Below are positions 1 through 11,588 of a stretch of 64,000 nucleotides of DNA, piece by piece (within the stretch, counting starts at the first letter, position 1; each line of letters starts with the position of its first letter). The notes beneath the pieces were generated by a model. That model worked only from the letters and a program-made list of their open reading frames with translations. It did no database searches and was not told the origin of the DNA. The stretch lies in NCBI GenBank assembly GCA_963556145.1, contig OY744466.1:4712001-4776000 (forward strand). Reading direction: 5' to 3'. Origin of the DNA: Hygrocybe punicea (taxonomy: Eukaryota; Basidiomycota; Agaricomycetes; Agaricales; Hygrophoraceae). Made by a program: the position numbers and the translations under genes.

Positions 1-3000
1 TTCTGTGAACGGTAATGAAAGCTGAAAACGGGGCTTCGTCCTTGTAAATGCTCGCCTCCGGGGCAGCATAGTCATTCGTGAGCATACGAGGGTCCAACTT
101 CGGCTTTGGTAAGTTGTGTTTCGTGGATGTGGGCATAGAGTGACTTACACAGTCGTCTGTCCATTCCCAACCTTCAATCGTGTCATCTGGACACAATCCT
201 CCTCCTTTATCCACATCGGGGGGGTCTTTACCGTCTTCACTGGTGGTCGAGACGGGAGATGAGTGTCGGGTGGAAAGGGTGCACGAAGATGCGTTAGATG
301 GGTCAAGGGCGGCGGGGTCAGGACTAGTCGGGACGGGAAAGAGTGGTGGAAGTGGTGGGCTTGGATCAAGGGTAGAATGTACAATAGATAGCTCGGTCTC
401 CAAAGGCGATGATGAGACAGGATTAGAAGTGAATGTGAATGGGGGTGGAGTTACAGGGTAAAACTTGAAAACGAGATGCCCCATCCGTAACGACGGAGTG
501 GGTCGAGAAGGAGTGACAGCGGCCAGCGTCGTGTTGAGGAGTACCCCATGTTCGAAGAGGGTCCCATAACTATCCCTCTGGGGGGGGAATCGATATCCGA
601 GAGGAGAAACAAACAAATAACGAGCAGCAAGGGACCGGTCTTCGGTTTGATTGCCGAGAGCCGAAATGATCATCCGTGCCGCATTTGGGTTTAAGTCCTT
701 GATTGCCCAGTCAACTGATGCTGGAAGGGGAATATCATTGATCATAAATTGCGGGGGTGGGCTATCCATCCTGGGGGGCTCATTCTTCATCTCCTCTGGC
801 TCAGCTGTTTTATCTGTATCCTTTCCATTGTTCTCCAAATTTGTCTGTACTATATCCTTTCCTGGATAACTCCTTCTGGAATAAATTTCATTATTCACTG
901 AGGACAATGTTGCTTCTAAAGAAGCCTGAGAATAATTTATCCTATTGGAGATATTATTCTCCAGATCACAACTGTGAGAATGATCCAAAATTGGATTATC
1001 TGGAGGAAATAATTTCATTTCATAATTATTTCCTTGAGAAAAATTTAATCCATTATTATTTTCAGATAGGTCCAGAGATTCACTGGAATTGTCAGAATTG
1101 GATTCATCAAAATCTTGAGGCTGTAGAATGTCACATGTATTGTGCCTGGGTGAAGCTAGACTAGCTCTTTCCATAAGAGTAGTGCAGTCGCTTGTAGGGT
1201 GGTCTTCAGGGGCAGTAATTGCAAGGACTTGATCTTGTCTTCTGTAGGGGGGGATGCGGTCTGCTGATACCATGATCTCAAACTTAGCTCCATGGTCTGA
1301 GGGATCTTTAAATACTAGATATGTGCCTTCAGGCCTTTCATCAATTGTGACAAAATTGCCTCTTTGCCAGGGTCTTCCAAGAAGTAGATCAAAAGGGACT
1401 GACTCTCCTATGAATAAATCTGCATAGGTCAAGACACCTCCACAGGTTAGAGGAACATTAGGTACCAGACCATTAAGGGTTCCTACACCTCCATTGGCAT
1501 CATTCATGGTCAGACTTCTGGCGAGGTCAACAGGTCTGCGGATACTGGCTTTCCATATTTCTTTGTTGACTACATTCAATTGGGATCCAGTGTCAATGAT
1601 AGCAGTGATGGGACATTCATCACATTCCATGCGAAGCTTGATTAATAATCCACGTTCTCTGGATCTGAATGCATTAGCAACTACCGGGTTCTTAGGGTTC
1701 TTCCTCTTGATCATGTCTGTGAGTTGCTCTGTTAACTCTTTGGAAGAAGCTAAAACTTCTCTAAAACGAAGAGTGACTGGTGTGTCAAGAATCTGATTGA
1801 CAACCTGAGTGTTTCCAATGCTGGAAGAAATTTCTGATTGCCTCACAGGCATCTTAGGACGAGGATTAGACTTGTCAGGATTGGCCTTGGGAACCTTAGG
1901 CTTAAAGGGTGAGGCATCTTGCATTTCAACATCTTCTTCATTAACAGCGGGTGCAGGTGTTGCTCTGGGTACTCTGGCATCAAAAGGGATTGGCTGCATT
2001 TGACGTAGTTCCTCTATCCTTGTGGGTGGAATTCCTTTGGGGATATTGGATGTTGCAGGGCTCTTACCTTGATTCAGGTCCTGTGCTATGTGCGGATTCT
2101 GAAGTGATGCAGGCTTTGCAGTTGTTGGGGACTTTGGCTTTATGTTCTCTTTATCCCTATCCTTGTTTCTCTGTCTTGCAGGTGGATAAACTCCATCAAA
2201 AGCATCTTTCCTAGCTGTAGTGATCTTGTGCTGTCCTCTATCTGCAGCCATTATATGAATGTCTTCTTCATTCAATTGAGATCCAGCATAGGTAGCAGGT
2301 GTATAGAAAGAGTCTATATCTTCTTCATCATCTGACTGATAATGGTCAGAGAAGGGGTCTTGGAGTACATAAAAATTGGACTGCAATGACTCTGCTGAGA
2401 TACGTTCCAGGGCTTGAATGAAGGTTTCTCCCATTCTGCGACGTATATTGGTTCCATCGCTGTTAAGTAACTTTCCAAGGGGGTCTCTCATCAAGGCTCC
2501 AGACTTGATTAATTCCAAAATCCTTGGACAAGTCTGCATTCCATGCCCTTTCAATCCACACCCATAGCATGTCATGGCATCACGTATGCTGGAATCAGGA
2601 TTGAAAGGTGCCTTTGTATCTACTTGAGTCTGAGCAGGTGTTCTGGAAAGAATTCTGGTCTGTGAGTGTAGGGCAGGAGCTCTGACACACTGTGCAACAT
2701 CTGGGTCAAGCTTAATTGCTTTATAATAAGCCAGGCTGTAACAATGATCTTCCAATGAGAGATTGCCCATTTGTTTAATCAGGGCTTCTACTTCATCTTG
2801 TGTAGTCTTGGGCTTCTTATCTGACTTCTTCACTATGTCCTTCTTGTCTGCATTTCTCCTTGTAGATTTGCTAGGAGCTTCATCATCAGAATTTCTTCTC
2901 CTAGAAGTCTTCTTGTCATTCTTCTTCTTCCTATACTTGCTGCTACAATCAGATTCACTTTCCTCATCTGAGGACTCATCACTTGATGTATCTGAATCAT

Positions 3001-3646
3001 CATCCCTCATTCTTTCAGGGATGTCAGAGTCAGAGTCAGCCAAGTTGATGTCAAAGCGATTACGTTCGAATAAAATTTCTGCAATCTTGGAAACCTTAAC
3101 AATTGGAAAGGGTTGTGTTACATCCAAGGGTGTAGATCCGGTGCTGAGTCTAAGCTCAATACGATGACGAAGGTTCTTGTTAATTCCAGCCCAGAAGTAT
3201 GAAGCTTTCTCATCTTCAGAGATCTTCTTCTTAGCTTCAAGCCATCCTGCAATTGTGATGAACTTGCGTTCATACCTCTTCCATCTGGTGAGGGTCTTAA
3301 TTTCCTTATGTTTCCATATGCGGGTCAGAGTTGAAAGATCTCTGATAATATAACGGGTCTCTTTGAAGGCAGCATCAAAGTACCTCATGAAATCTGCTTC
3401 CAAAGTGGTCCAGTCTGACTTTCTGTAGCTTTCCAGAGCTTCAATTAACTTGACAACCTTTCTAGAACAATAATCTACAATGCATTCACATTTGTCTGCA
3501 TCTGTGAGATTGTAAGCTTTGCAGATTTGATTATAATGTCTCAGGAAGCGCTTGATGTCTTCATGGCTTCCAGTGAACTTGAATGGTGCTCCCTTCTGTC
3601 CCAGAAGAGGCATCATGTCAGGGGTGTGGGACGTGGTGATGGCCAT
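1..3646 (-). CDS. Ty3/gypsy Gag-protease polyprotein, 3' end beyond the left edge
   Basis: Open minus-strand frame of about 1,215 codons from ATG 3644-3646 to the window edge with no stop, so it is partial. Residues about 20-200 look like a retrotransposon Gag. They are followed by a Ser/Asp/Lys-rich stretch and a CCHC zinc knuckle (C-x2-C-x4-H-x4-C, residues about 360-373) for RNA binding. An aspartic protease motif IDTGSQ follows at residue about 685 (DTGS at 1583-1594). The last 300 or so residues are low-complexity and the reverse transcriptase should lie left of base 1. A PBS and a long LTR sit directly upstream in minus orientation. The frame is undamaged, so the copy may be young. Ty3/gypsy rather than copia is inferred from the DTGS protease plus PBS similarity to the element at the right edge; no RT or integrase is visible here. 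Confidence 0.85.
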   Translation of the reverse strand, partial: MAITTSHTPDMMPLLGQKGAPFKFTGSHEDIKRFLRHYNQICKAYNLTDADKCECIVDYCSRKVVKLIEALESYRKSDWTTLEADFMRYFDAAFKETRYIIRDLSTLTRIWKHKEIKTLTRWKRYERKFITIAGWLEAKKKISEDEKASYFWAGINKNLRHRIELRLSTGSTPLDVTQPFPIVKVSKIAEILFERNRFDINLADSDSDIPERMRDDDSDTSSDESSDEESESDCSSKYRKKKNDKKTSRRRNSDDEAPSKSTRRNADKKDIVKKSDKKPKTTQDEVEALIKQMGNLSLEDHCYSLAYYKAIKLDPDVAQCVRAPALHSQTRILSRTPAQTQVDTKAPFNPDSSIRDAMTCYGCGLKGHGMQTCPRILELIKSGALMRDPLGKLLNSDGTNIRRRMGETFIQALERISAESLQSNFYVLQDPFSDHYQSDDEEDIDSFYTPATYAGSQLNEEDIHIMAADRGQHKITTARKDAFDGVYPPARQRNKDRDKENIKPKSPTTAKPASLQNPHIAQDLNQGKSPATSNIPKGIPPTRIEELRQMQPIPFDARVPRATPAPAVNEEDVEMQDASPFKPKVPKANPDKSNPRPKMPVRQSEISSSIGNTQVVNQILDTPVTLRFREVLASSKELTEQLTDMIKRKNPKNPVVANAFRSRERGLLIKLRMECDECPITAIIDTGSQLNVVNKEIWKASIRRPVDLARSLTMNDANGGVGTLNGLVPNVPLTCGGVLTYADLFIGESVPFDLLLGRPWQRGNFVTIDERPEGTYLVFKDPSDHGAKFEIMVSADRIPPYRRQDQVLAITAPEDHPTSDCTTLMERASLASPRHNTCDILQPQDFDESNSDNSSESLDLSENNNGLNFSQGNNYEMKLFPPDNPILDHSHSCDLENNISNRINYSQASLEATLSSVNNEIYSRRSYPGKDIVQTNLENNGKDTDKTAEPEEMKNEPPRMDSPPPQFMINDIPLPASVDWAIKDLNPNAARMIISALGNQTEDRSLAARYLFVSPLGYRFPPQRDSYGTLFEHGVLLNTTLAAVTPSRPTPSLRMGHLVFKFYPVTPPPFTFTSNPVSSSPLETELSIVHSTLDPSPPLPPLFPVPTSPDPAALDPSNASSCTLSTRHSSPVSTTSEDGKDPPDVDKGGGLCPDDTIEGWEWTDDCVSHSMPTSTKHNLPKPKLDPRMLTNDYAAPEASIYKDEAPFSAFITVHR

Positions 3647-3724
3647 TGTAAATGACTGAATATTAATGTGGATAAAGTTGTTGATTGTTTAATGAATAAG
3701 TAGAGTTGTTGAATGATTCCACGC

Positions 3725-3741
3725 CCTCGCGGTGGGCTCCA
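3725..3741 (-). other. Primer-binding site of left LTR retrotransposon
   Basis: On the minus strand this reads TGGAGCCCACCGCGAGG, three bases after the inferred LTR end (...AACA GAA TGG). Its complement ends in CCA, as expected for the 3' end of a tRNA primer. The same 17 bases occur on the plus strand at 59424-59440 next to the other LTR in this window. Confidence 0.8.
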
Positions 3742-4585
3742 ATTCTGTTGTTCGTGGGGAGTGTTTCTTAGAAAAACAGTTCCTCACCAAGGGTTTCCGG
3801 AGTGCGACTTTGATCGGGAAATTACCTTGTTGTTCGGCAAGGGTGGATTTGTCCTTGTTTCAACTCAATGTACTTACTCACTTGCTAGTGGGGTTATAGG
3901 TTGAACCTAGTGATGATAGTTATATGAGATAACAATACAGTTATCTTATGTCAGTTGTTATTAGATAACAAGGCAGTTATCTAATAGTAGTGGTTAAGGA
4001 TATAAGATAGCAGTATACAGTTACCTATCAAGAGTAGTTGATACTTGATAACAATATACAATACCTGTCAAGATTAGTTGATGTTAGATAACAATGAACA
4101 GTTACCTTATAATAGATGTAAGTCAGAGTATATGACTTGAAGGATGAAAGTATAGTGAGGTCTTCCAATCAAGGTAAGACTTTGAGATGATAGACACTCA
4201 AGCAAGGGTAGGTGATGAGTGTAAGTGGCAATGATGAACAATGAGCAAGAGGATAGTGAAAGTCAATGAGGGATATGACAATGGACTATCAACAAAGGAT
4301 GCGATGATAATGGATACGTGGATAAAATAAAAGTAACAAGAGCAGTTGATGTTCAAGATATCGGACAATATTCCGAAGCTTCAAACGCACATTGGCTACT
4401 AGTGCAGAATAAAGTACTGGGATATCTTTATGAAGATCAATAGTTTCTTGCCAGAAGAAGTTGACAATAGTGACGGTACTATGTCAAGAATATTCTCAAA
4501 CAAGTAATAAAAGACTATCAATATATATCTGATATTGATAACTCAATTAAACTTAATGTCTGAGACTAATAAGCTGACTGAGAAT

Positions 4586-4627
4586 GGAACTGTGACTGTG
4601 ACTGTGACTGTGACTGTGACTGTGACT
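4586..4627. repeat. TGACTG hexanucleotide microsatellite
   Basis: About seven tandem copies of TGACTG within the left LTR, just downstream of its TATA box in transcription direction. The Ser-Gln-rich reading frame over it is a by-product. Confidence 0.8.
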
Positions 4628-4726
4628 GAATTGATGTACTGACTACTACCAAAAGTAGGTATGTACAAAGAAGAAGGGGGGTTGAATCAAAGGAATGACT
4701 GACTGTCTCCTGCAGAAACTGGGCCC

Positions 4727-4734
4727 TATTTATA
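4727..4734 (-). promoter_or_regulatory. TATA box of left LTR
   Basis: The minus strand reads TATAAATA followed by GGGCCC. It lies inside the LTR about 1.1 kb upstream of the Gag start codon and is the likely U3 promoter of the retrotransposon transcript. Confidence 0.6.
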
Positions 4735-4983
4735 CCTTTGGCTGCTGCAGGAGTCACTGTGAGTCATAGAAAGAATTTGAAATAAGTGGGTAGGGTGTGA
4801 ATCATAAGGGAGTAATTATGAAATGGGGAAGGGGGTTTGTAAGCATAATATGAAATAAAAGTGCTAACTACTGAGTCATTAAAGAGTAATATGAAATGAA
4901 AAGTAGGGTGATGAGTAAAGAGGCATAGGTCTGTAAACATAAAAGGAAAATGGGGCATAGGTGATGAATCATAGACAGGAATT

Positions 4984-5168
4984 GGGGCATAATGCTGTGC
5001 AGGTATTGGAAATAGTGCACAGGTTGGTGAGTCATATAAAAGAATGGGGCATAATGCTGTGCAAGTATTGGAAATAGTGCACAGGTTGGTGAGTCATATA
5101 GAAGAATGGGGCATAATGCTGTGCAGGTATTGGAAATAGTACACAGGTTGGTGACTCATGTGGAGTCA
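4984..5168. repeat. 62-bp tandem repeat in U3 of left LTR
   Basis: Three direct copies starting at 4984, 5046 and 5108, each beginning GGGGCATAATGCTGTGCA and ending with GTGAGTCAT or GTGACTCAT. They lie upstream of the TATA box and could be a duplicated enhancer, which is common in LTRs. Function is inferred. Confidence 0.75.
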
Positions 5169-6213
5169 ATTACTGAGATTCCTAGGGTAGATGTGATAGG
5201 AATGCTGGCATAATTGGTCATAAAGGTCATAATTTGGTCATGATGAGCCATAGATGGTCATAGTGGTCCATATATGGTCATAGTAGTCATAAGATGTTGA
5301 GGGTGGATCAACTGAATCATCACAAGAGGGGATGATTCAAGGGCTGATCTAATCTGTGATCTGTGGGAGTATTCTATGATTCTCCAGGAATCATGGATCA
5401 AGGCTGAGTCATGCTATTTCAAATTGTGCTTGATAGATCAATTCTTCAGACAATGCTTCTTCTGATCAATAGATCTTGATGGATGATGTAAGATGGTACT
5501 TCTTATCTTGTTTTGGTCCAACTGAGATAAGATTGTGGCTGTGCAGCTTCCTTGATCTTTTTGATCTTGATGCCTGATATGGTCCTGCCTTTAGCTAATG
5601 TCTTATCCTTAGCAGTTAAGTTAAGGATAATTCATCTAATAACTAATCCTTTAACTGATAAGTGTCTCTCAACTTGGGACAGTGTCCTGGGGTAGTGTCC
5701 TTGTCTTTTCTTATCAGTGGAGGTAAGATAGCTTAACTTGAACTTTATTCTTGTTATTGGCTACTGTTCCTTCAGGCTGATAAACTCAGGTGTCCTTGCT
5801 GTCAGCTTGATACCATGTTTGATCCAAAACCACTTTGGATCATGACACCGCGAAGGTGAGTACCCACCGGTTCAATGGTAGCACCCCATGTATCCTTATT
5901 TTTTGTTTCTTTTATTTCTCTTTTATTTGCTGTATTATCATGTATATTAGTCTATCTATAGTAAGTACAAGAATAAATATACTATATACAAAAAAATCAG
6001 CTTGAAAAGACGGGGGGAGAGTGAGTAAGTCAAGCTCGCTGTTGCTGACAGTGAGCTTGAGGGTCGCCTGACAGCGTTGGAAAGATCCGGGGCAGCGGCG
6101 GAAAACGAACCTGATCCCCATTTTGGACAGATATCATTATCTAATCTACAACTAGTAGTAACAATGTTCCCGGTATTGCTGGGGATATTGCTGGAGTAGA
6201 GAAATAAGGCAAT

Positions 6214-6266
6214 CAAGTCAAACTATACTAGACGGCAACAGCCGTCGCCTAGTATCATTTGACTTG
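6214..6266. repeat. Short inverted repeat (hairpin)
   Basis: CAAGTCAAA...CTAG-ACGGC, loop AACA, then GCCGT...CTAGTAT..TTTGACTTG. The arms pair over about 22 of 24 positions. It sits in a non-coding stretch and could be a small MITE tip or a hairpin RNA. The rest of 5848-6213 holds no gene I can support. Confidence 0.6.
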
Positions 6267-6527
6267 TAGTGTGGGAAGGTTAGGTGCAAATAGCAATGTG
6301 GATTACAAGTAGATGACTCAGGGGATTGCAAGTCGGTGCAGGACGTGATTAGGAGAATATGATGAATTGTGAATATTGATAAATTCCAGAACACAAGGAT
6401 AGAGGAGCAAGTACCAAATCTGTGGCACATGGCAAGGGGTGGGTAAGAGTCCAAAGATGTAAGGTGGGTATGTTCAGAGCAGGCTGAATGAACAGATACA
6501 ACCCACCTGTTGCATTTGTGGCAACAC

Positions 6528-6791
6528 TGTTCCATGGCCAGCCAAAATACCCAGACCTGTCGGCCAATCCATGTTCCATGGCCAGCCAAGATACGTAGTC
6601 CGGTCGGCCAATCCACGTTCCATGGCCAGCCGATATACCCAGCCAGGTCGGCCAATCCATGTTCCATGGCCAGCCGACATACACAGGGAAGTCGGCCAAT
6701 CCACCTTTTATGGCCAGCCAAGATACCCAGCGCAGTCGGCCAATCCATGTTCCATGGCCAGCAGATATATCCCTCTGCTTCGGCCAACCCA
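6528..6791. repeat. 44-bp minisatellite, six copies
   Basis: Direct repeats starting at 6528, 6572, 6616, 6660, 6704 and 6748. Each has the core TTCCATGGCCAGCC and ends TCGGCCAATCCA (TCGGCCAACCCA in the last copy). The middle of the unit varies most. A degraded continuation runs to about 6910. The unit length is not a multiple of three, yet long frames stay open on both strands; I treat them as non-coding. Confidence 0.9.
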
Positions 6792-6911
6792 TGCTTCTCC
6801 GAACATGGAACCCTTGGCCAAGCCATCTGCCCTGGAGAAAGATATTGGTCGGCCAAGATAAGCCAGCCCACTTGGAGTGGGAATTGTCCATCTCGGCCGA
6901 CCCATGTATCA

Positions 6912-8023
6912 TGGAAAAGATATGCTGAAAGGGCTCATCCCGCTTCAGTTCTACACTTTTAGTCCTCACTTCGTATTGTCCCCATTCCACCTTCATAGTT
7001 CCCCTACACTTCCCCTCTGATCTGGAACCCCAGATTCGGGTTGGATTGACTAGACTACATAGAAACACTTTACTCCTCTGATCACTTTCTAGCTGATCAC
7101 CCCTTACAGTAGATTCCTATTCCGGGTCTACAACAGAACTCGCTGTCACAACGCGTCTCATCTAAGTCTTTTCTCTCATCTCCCCTCGATTGAATCATAG
7201 GGATATTTTCTGCCACTGTCGACGCTCTCTACTTTTTGCTGTGGCTGGCTGCCGGCATCATCTTCCGACTCTTTCCCCACCTTTGGCGCACTGGCTTGTC
7301 ACCTCTCTCCTCCCGATTGAATCGTAGGGAGACTTTGGCTGTGTTATCTATCAATGCCAACCCACACGCTGCGGTTCTTATCTGCCATTTCACTATGGCT
7401 GGCATTGTCTTCTCCCTGCTCTTTGCTTCCCCTGCTCTGGGTATATTGACTTATGCCCATGTCTCTTCACGATGGGTTTGTTCATTCTTATTCATATTTT
7501 TCACTAAGATCTGCCCGTTCGACACCAGGAATAGATCACAAACTCACCATTGCAATGTTGGCTGCAATGTGTCTGCATGCTGCTGCATTTAGTATCACCT
7601 TTTTATTTTATTTTAAATCTCTTCACCTTTTCGCTTCACCACTGCTGAGAGGTGCACATTTTTTCTATTGTACTTTTGCCAATATCTGTGTTTCATGTGT
7701 ATTTCATACATCCACCATCAAACTCACCCGACACCTTCTATCTGCATATTCAACCTGTTCACCATGTTGTACAGGGGCGCAGTCTTGTAGGAATATTAAT
7801 TGTCAGTAAGGGCGTGGTTCGTGGCAGGATACATGCATACAATGATACACATGTTTGCAATACGTGTTGGTTGAGATGGACACTTTGCCATGAGGCAACA
7901 CCATTGGAAATGTAGTAGAGCTATCCATGTCCAGAGGTCCAGTAAATTGAAAATGATGTTAGTCGTCAATTGAAATATATTCAGCTATTTAGAGCTAAAC
8001 TCTGCATAACTCTTCAGACCAAC
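6912..8023. other. Intergenic stretch without recognisable gene
   Basis: T/C-rich sequence with short overlapping open frames that match nothing I recognise. It ends at the start codon of the decayed hAT transposase and may include that element's 5' end, but I could not identify a terminal inverted repeat. Confidence 0.4.
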
Positions 8024-11000
8024 ATGCCTCCTCATCGTGCACCCAAAAAGTCCAATATGACTGCCTTTGCAAATGGCGCACTTCAAACATCCTTCCGAAT
8101 TCAAGGTATATATTTCATTTTTAAACCTGCTTCTATATGGTACTGACACTCACATACATTTCTAGTACCTCAACCATCCACTGCAACTACTGAACAGATC
8201 CACTGAGACAAGGGAAAAGGCAAGGCTGTTGAAGTAGATCTTGAAGTTGACACCTTTGGCCCAGGTTTCCTATCAGGTCATGTTGTTCAACCCATTACAC
8301 CCATGCCAAAAGCAGGGCCTACAATATCACGTTATTCCTGGTGCAGGGTTCTTTCTGTGAAGGCTAATGATCCGGACAACGTAGCAACAGCTATTGACAT
8401 ATTGTTTACACCATCTCCCTGCTCACGCCATGGTTGTCGTCAGCAAAGGAAGACGCCTGTTACATAAACCCCTCGCAAGCAACCCTCTCCCAAAAGTCCA
8501 ATCATACCTACAAGACATGTCACATTTCAGTTACCGTCAAGTTCTCATGATGATGATATTTTCTCCCCGCTTTCACCTCCACAACCCTCGACTTCACAGC
8601 AACCACCTTCACTCCCATTTTTTGATCTGGAAAATACTACGCCCCCACCAATGTCACCAGCATCAATGTCCAGCTCTGTGTCCAGCTCTGGGTCAAAATC
8701 CACCCATAACCGATGGCCACCTGCAGCGAATCCAGCAGCTCCTTCACCACAAATGGATGGTCCTGTGGGCAACAAGACCCATCACGTTGCATCAGACGTG
8801 TGGACTTTCTTTGAACAGAGGGGAAACCAGCAGATTTGTACTTTCTGCGGGTATGTTCTTTCAACAGCCTGGTTATTATATCATGTTTGATGACTTTAAT
8901 AGGACTATCCATGTAATGAATCCGAACCACCAGATTGCGAAATTTAGTATCAAGACATCCACCAGGACTCTTCGCTGTCATTTGATGGAGGAGCACATGG
9001 ACATTTGGGTATCCCGTTGTGATGAGTTCAGGGTCAATATAAAGGCGAAGAGTGCCCAGGCTGCCCTGCATGAATATCGAAAGGGCAAAGGGCAATCAAC
9101 AGGACTGGTGCCACAAGGACGGACTCCATTCTCAAGGGAAGCTTTCGTTGATGCGATCGTCCAGTTCATCGTTGGGGATGATCAAGTATATTTTTATATG
9201 GTTTTATATTCCTGTATTGATGAGATATTATGATTTCAGTCACTGAACATTGTTGAATCACTGCACCTGCGTGCAATTTTCCTGAAGCTTCGAGAGGAAC
9301 TCCGGGAGTCAGATATTCCTGGTAGAACCCCGATCCATAAACACATCGAAGAGACACTTCAAGAACATTTAGATCAACTAAGTCAGGACATGCAGGTCAG
9401 TGCAGCTGCTACCTACTTTCTGGACAATCTTATTAATGGAGGAACAGCATTCTTTAGGGAAAATTTCATTCACAATGGACATGTGGTCTGATCCGAATTG
9501 CTCACCTTTCATGGCCATCACCGCTCATTGGATACAATCATGTACCGAAGAAACCCTGAGTGGCCTTCAACACATTCTCAAATTACATTCTGACTTAGTT
9601 TGATTTCATGGTGTTCCTGGGCAACATGATGGTGAACATCTCACCCATGTATTCATCTATGTTACTGATCAGCTTCTGATTACTGATAAGGTATTCAATT
9701 TTTTCTTAGTATTCTCATTGACCCTCATCCTTTTAGATCAGATGGATCACTCTTGACAATGCTTCAAACAACAATACATTCATGGCCATGTTGGAACGTG
9801 AACTTCAACAACGAAAAATCAAATTTCACAAAACTGAATGTTGAATTAGGTATGTGATATGATATTGTTGCTGCACTGTAATTACTAATGCTCTTTGCCT
9901 CCAGATATTTTCCTCACATCGTCAATCTTGCCTGCAAGGCCATGCTAGCGGCAATTGCCAATCTTGACTATGTTGCTGAAACTGCCGAAGACTTTTACCC
10001 TTCAAACTTCTTGGAAGGACTTGACCAAGATCTGATTGCAACAGTTCGGTCTCTCATTTGTGCGGTGTGTCTCTCTTTTGCTTTCTTGTACAGCAACTTA
10101 CTGTTTGGTGCGCAAACATTAATTTATACTAGATACGATCATCTTCTCTGCGCCGACAATATTTTTCATCATTGTTCGAGAGACTAGAGTGGAAAGAGCT
10201 TCAGCTTCTATGTGACATGGAAGTGAGGTGGTCTTCAACACTCCTCATGATTGAATGAGCCATCGACCTTCAAGAAGTATTTTTCTTCCTAATTTTCGTG
10301 GCCAATATTGACTTGGTTACCTAGGTTCTTGACACCTTCCTCGAAAGCCGGGAATTTGTTGAATTACGCAAGTTCAAGCTTGATGAATCCAACTGGGATG
10401 CTCTTTGAAAATTTTATTCTATTCCCCAGGTTAGTGTATTTGATTGTTGCTTTTGTATATAACACATTATCATTGTCAGATTCCACACACATTCCAACAA
10501 ATATTATTGCATGAGAAGACTCCAACATTATGTCACGCTGTACCTGCATTTGAAGCAATGCCCAATGTCTGGAAAGTACATCAAGATGAGAATCCAGAAA
10601 CTTCTGATATTGTTCAACATGGGATCGACAAACTCGAATCATATAGTAGCCGAACTGACATGGTCTCTGCTTATACACTGGCTATGAGTTCATATTTCAT
10701 TGATCCTTTACTTTTGCTAACCAGTTTTCTTCCCCAGTCCTGGATCCATCTGTCAAATTGATGTGGTTCGAGGAGTACCAGCCAGAATGGATTGATTGGG
10801 TGAAGGAGTTGTTTATTAAAGCCGTATGTACCAACATTTTTTGCTTTTATCAGCTGCATTACTCTATCTTATGTAGCTTCGCCCATATGACGCCATCTCT
10901 AATACTGGAACTGAGGCCCCTACTGTAAACAATGCAGATCCACCTGCCATACAGCTACGTCTGACTGCAAGAGACATCCTTGGCCTCAACCATAATCGAA

Positions 11001-11469
11001 ATCACTCAGCTGCGCAACGGGCAATAGAGGGCGAAGCTGCAGCATACCTTCGTGATACACAACCAACTACAAATAGTCTGTTATACTGGCAGGTATGTGA
11101 GGTCAATGACTGGTGTATCCTTTTCATGCTAAATATGGGCAGGACAAGGAAAATCAACTTCGCTATCCAAGAATTTTTCCTCTCGCCATGGACATTTTGC
11201 CGATACAAGCTTCAGCAGTACCTTGTGAATGGGTATTCTCATCAAGCAAGGAGACCATGACAGCATGACGAAATCGCATTTCACCAGAATTAATGGAAGC
11301 ACTTCAACTTTTGAAGTATTCCATTTGGCAGGGAAGAGGTCTTAACTTTACTGATGGTCTGGATTGGGGTCAGGAGCTTCAAGAGTTGGAGACTTATGAT
11401 GATGCACAGATACAACTCCCGGAAGATATTCATTCATTCATTCAATGTCTTACAGAAAAGCTTCAGTGA
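8024..11469 (+). pseudogene. Decayed hAT-superfamily transposase with BED zinc finger
   Basis: The reading starts MPPHRAPKKSN at 8024 and can be followed, across introns and breaks, to LQELE and a final TGA at 11467. A BED-type finger is split by an intron: W-T-F-F..., C-T-F-C near 8850, then L-R-C-H-L-M-E-E-H near 8985. hAT catalytic blocks follow: FTMDMWSD near 9470 and TLDNASNNN near 9755. Next come EKTPTLCHAVPAFEAM near 10525 and WFEEYQPEWIDWVKELF near 10765. The C-terminal dimerisation block has CEWVFSSSKET near 11240 and ISPELMEALQLLK near 11280. Breaks include in-frame TGA at 8204-8206, a frame change near 8460 and TGA at 11266-11268 where Arg is expected. It should act in nuclear cut-and-paste transposition, but this copy cannot encode a full protein. 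No TIRs were identified. Confidence 0.85.
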
Positions 11470-11588
11470 AATAAATAGTCCATTTTTCATGATACAGTAT
11501 TGTTAGTCAGAGATCTACATGAATGGTAAGGAAAATGTAACGGCACAAGAAAAAAAAACGAGATGGGCAAGGCATGAGACCAACAAAG

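Larger units (their letters stand above)
3745..5847 (-). mobile_element. 5' LTR of left Ty3/gypsy element
   Basis: Inferred long terminal repeat of about 2.1 kb. In minus orientation it starts TGTCATGATCC at 5847 and ends AACA at 3745, just before the PBS, so it has TG...CA ends. It contains a TATA box at 4727-4734, a hexanucleotide run, three 62-bp tandem repeats and AT-rich GATAACA repeats at 3920-4110. The outer tip carries a short palindrome, GATCCAAA...TTTGGATC. The second LTR and the target duplication lie outside the window, so the boundaries rest on the PBS, TG/CA ends and promoter. No coding sequence was seen inside. Confidence 0.65.

Noticed and set aside
2763..3167. Plus-strand 134-residue frame opposite the left Gag
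   Set aside because: Antisense shadow of an open, domain-containing minus frame.
6218..7068. Minus-strand frames of 217 and 239 residues with GHGTWIGR repeats
   Set aside because: They are reading frames over the 44-bp minisatellite and its flank; the same DNA is open in several frames and on both strands.
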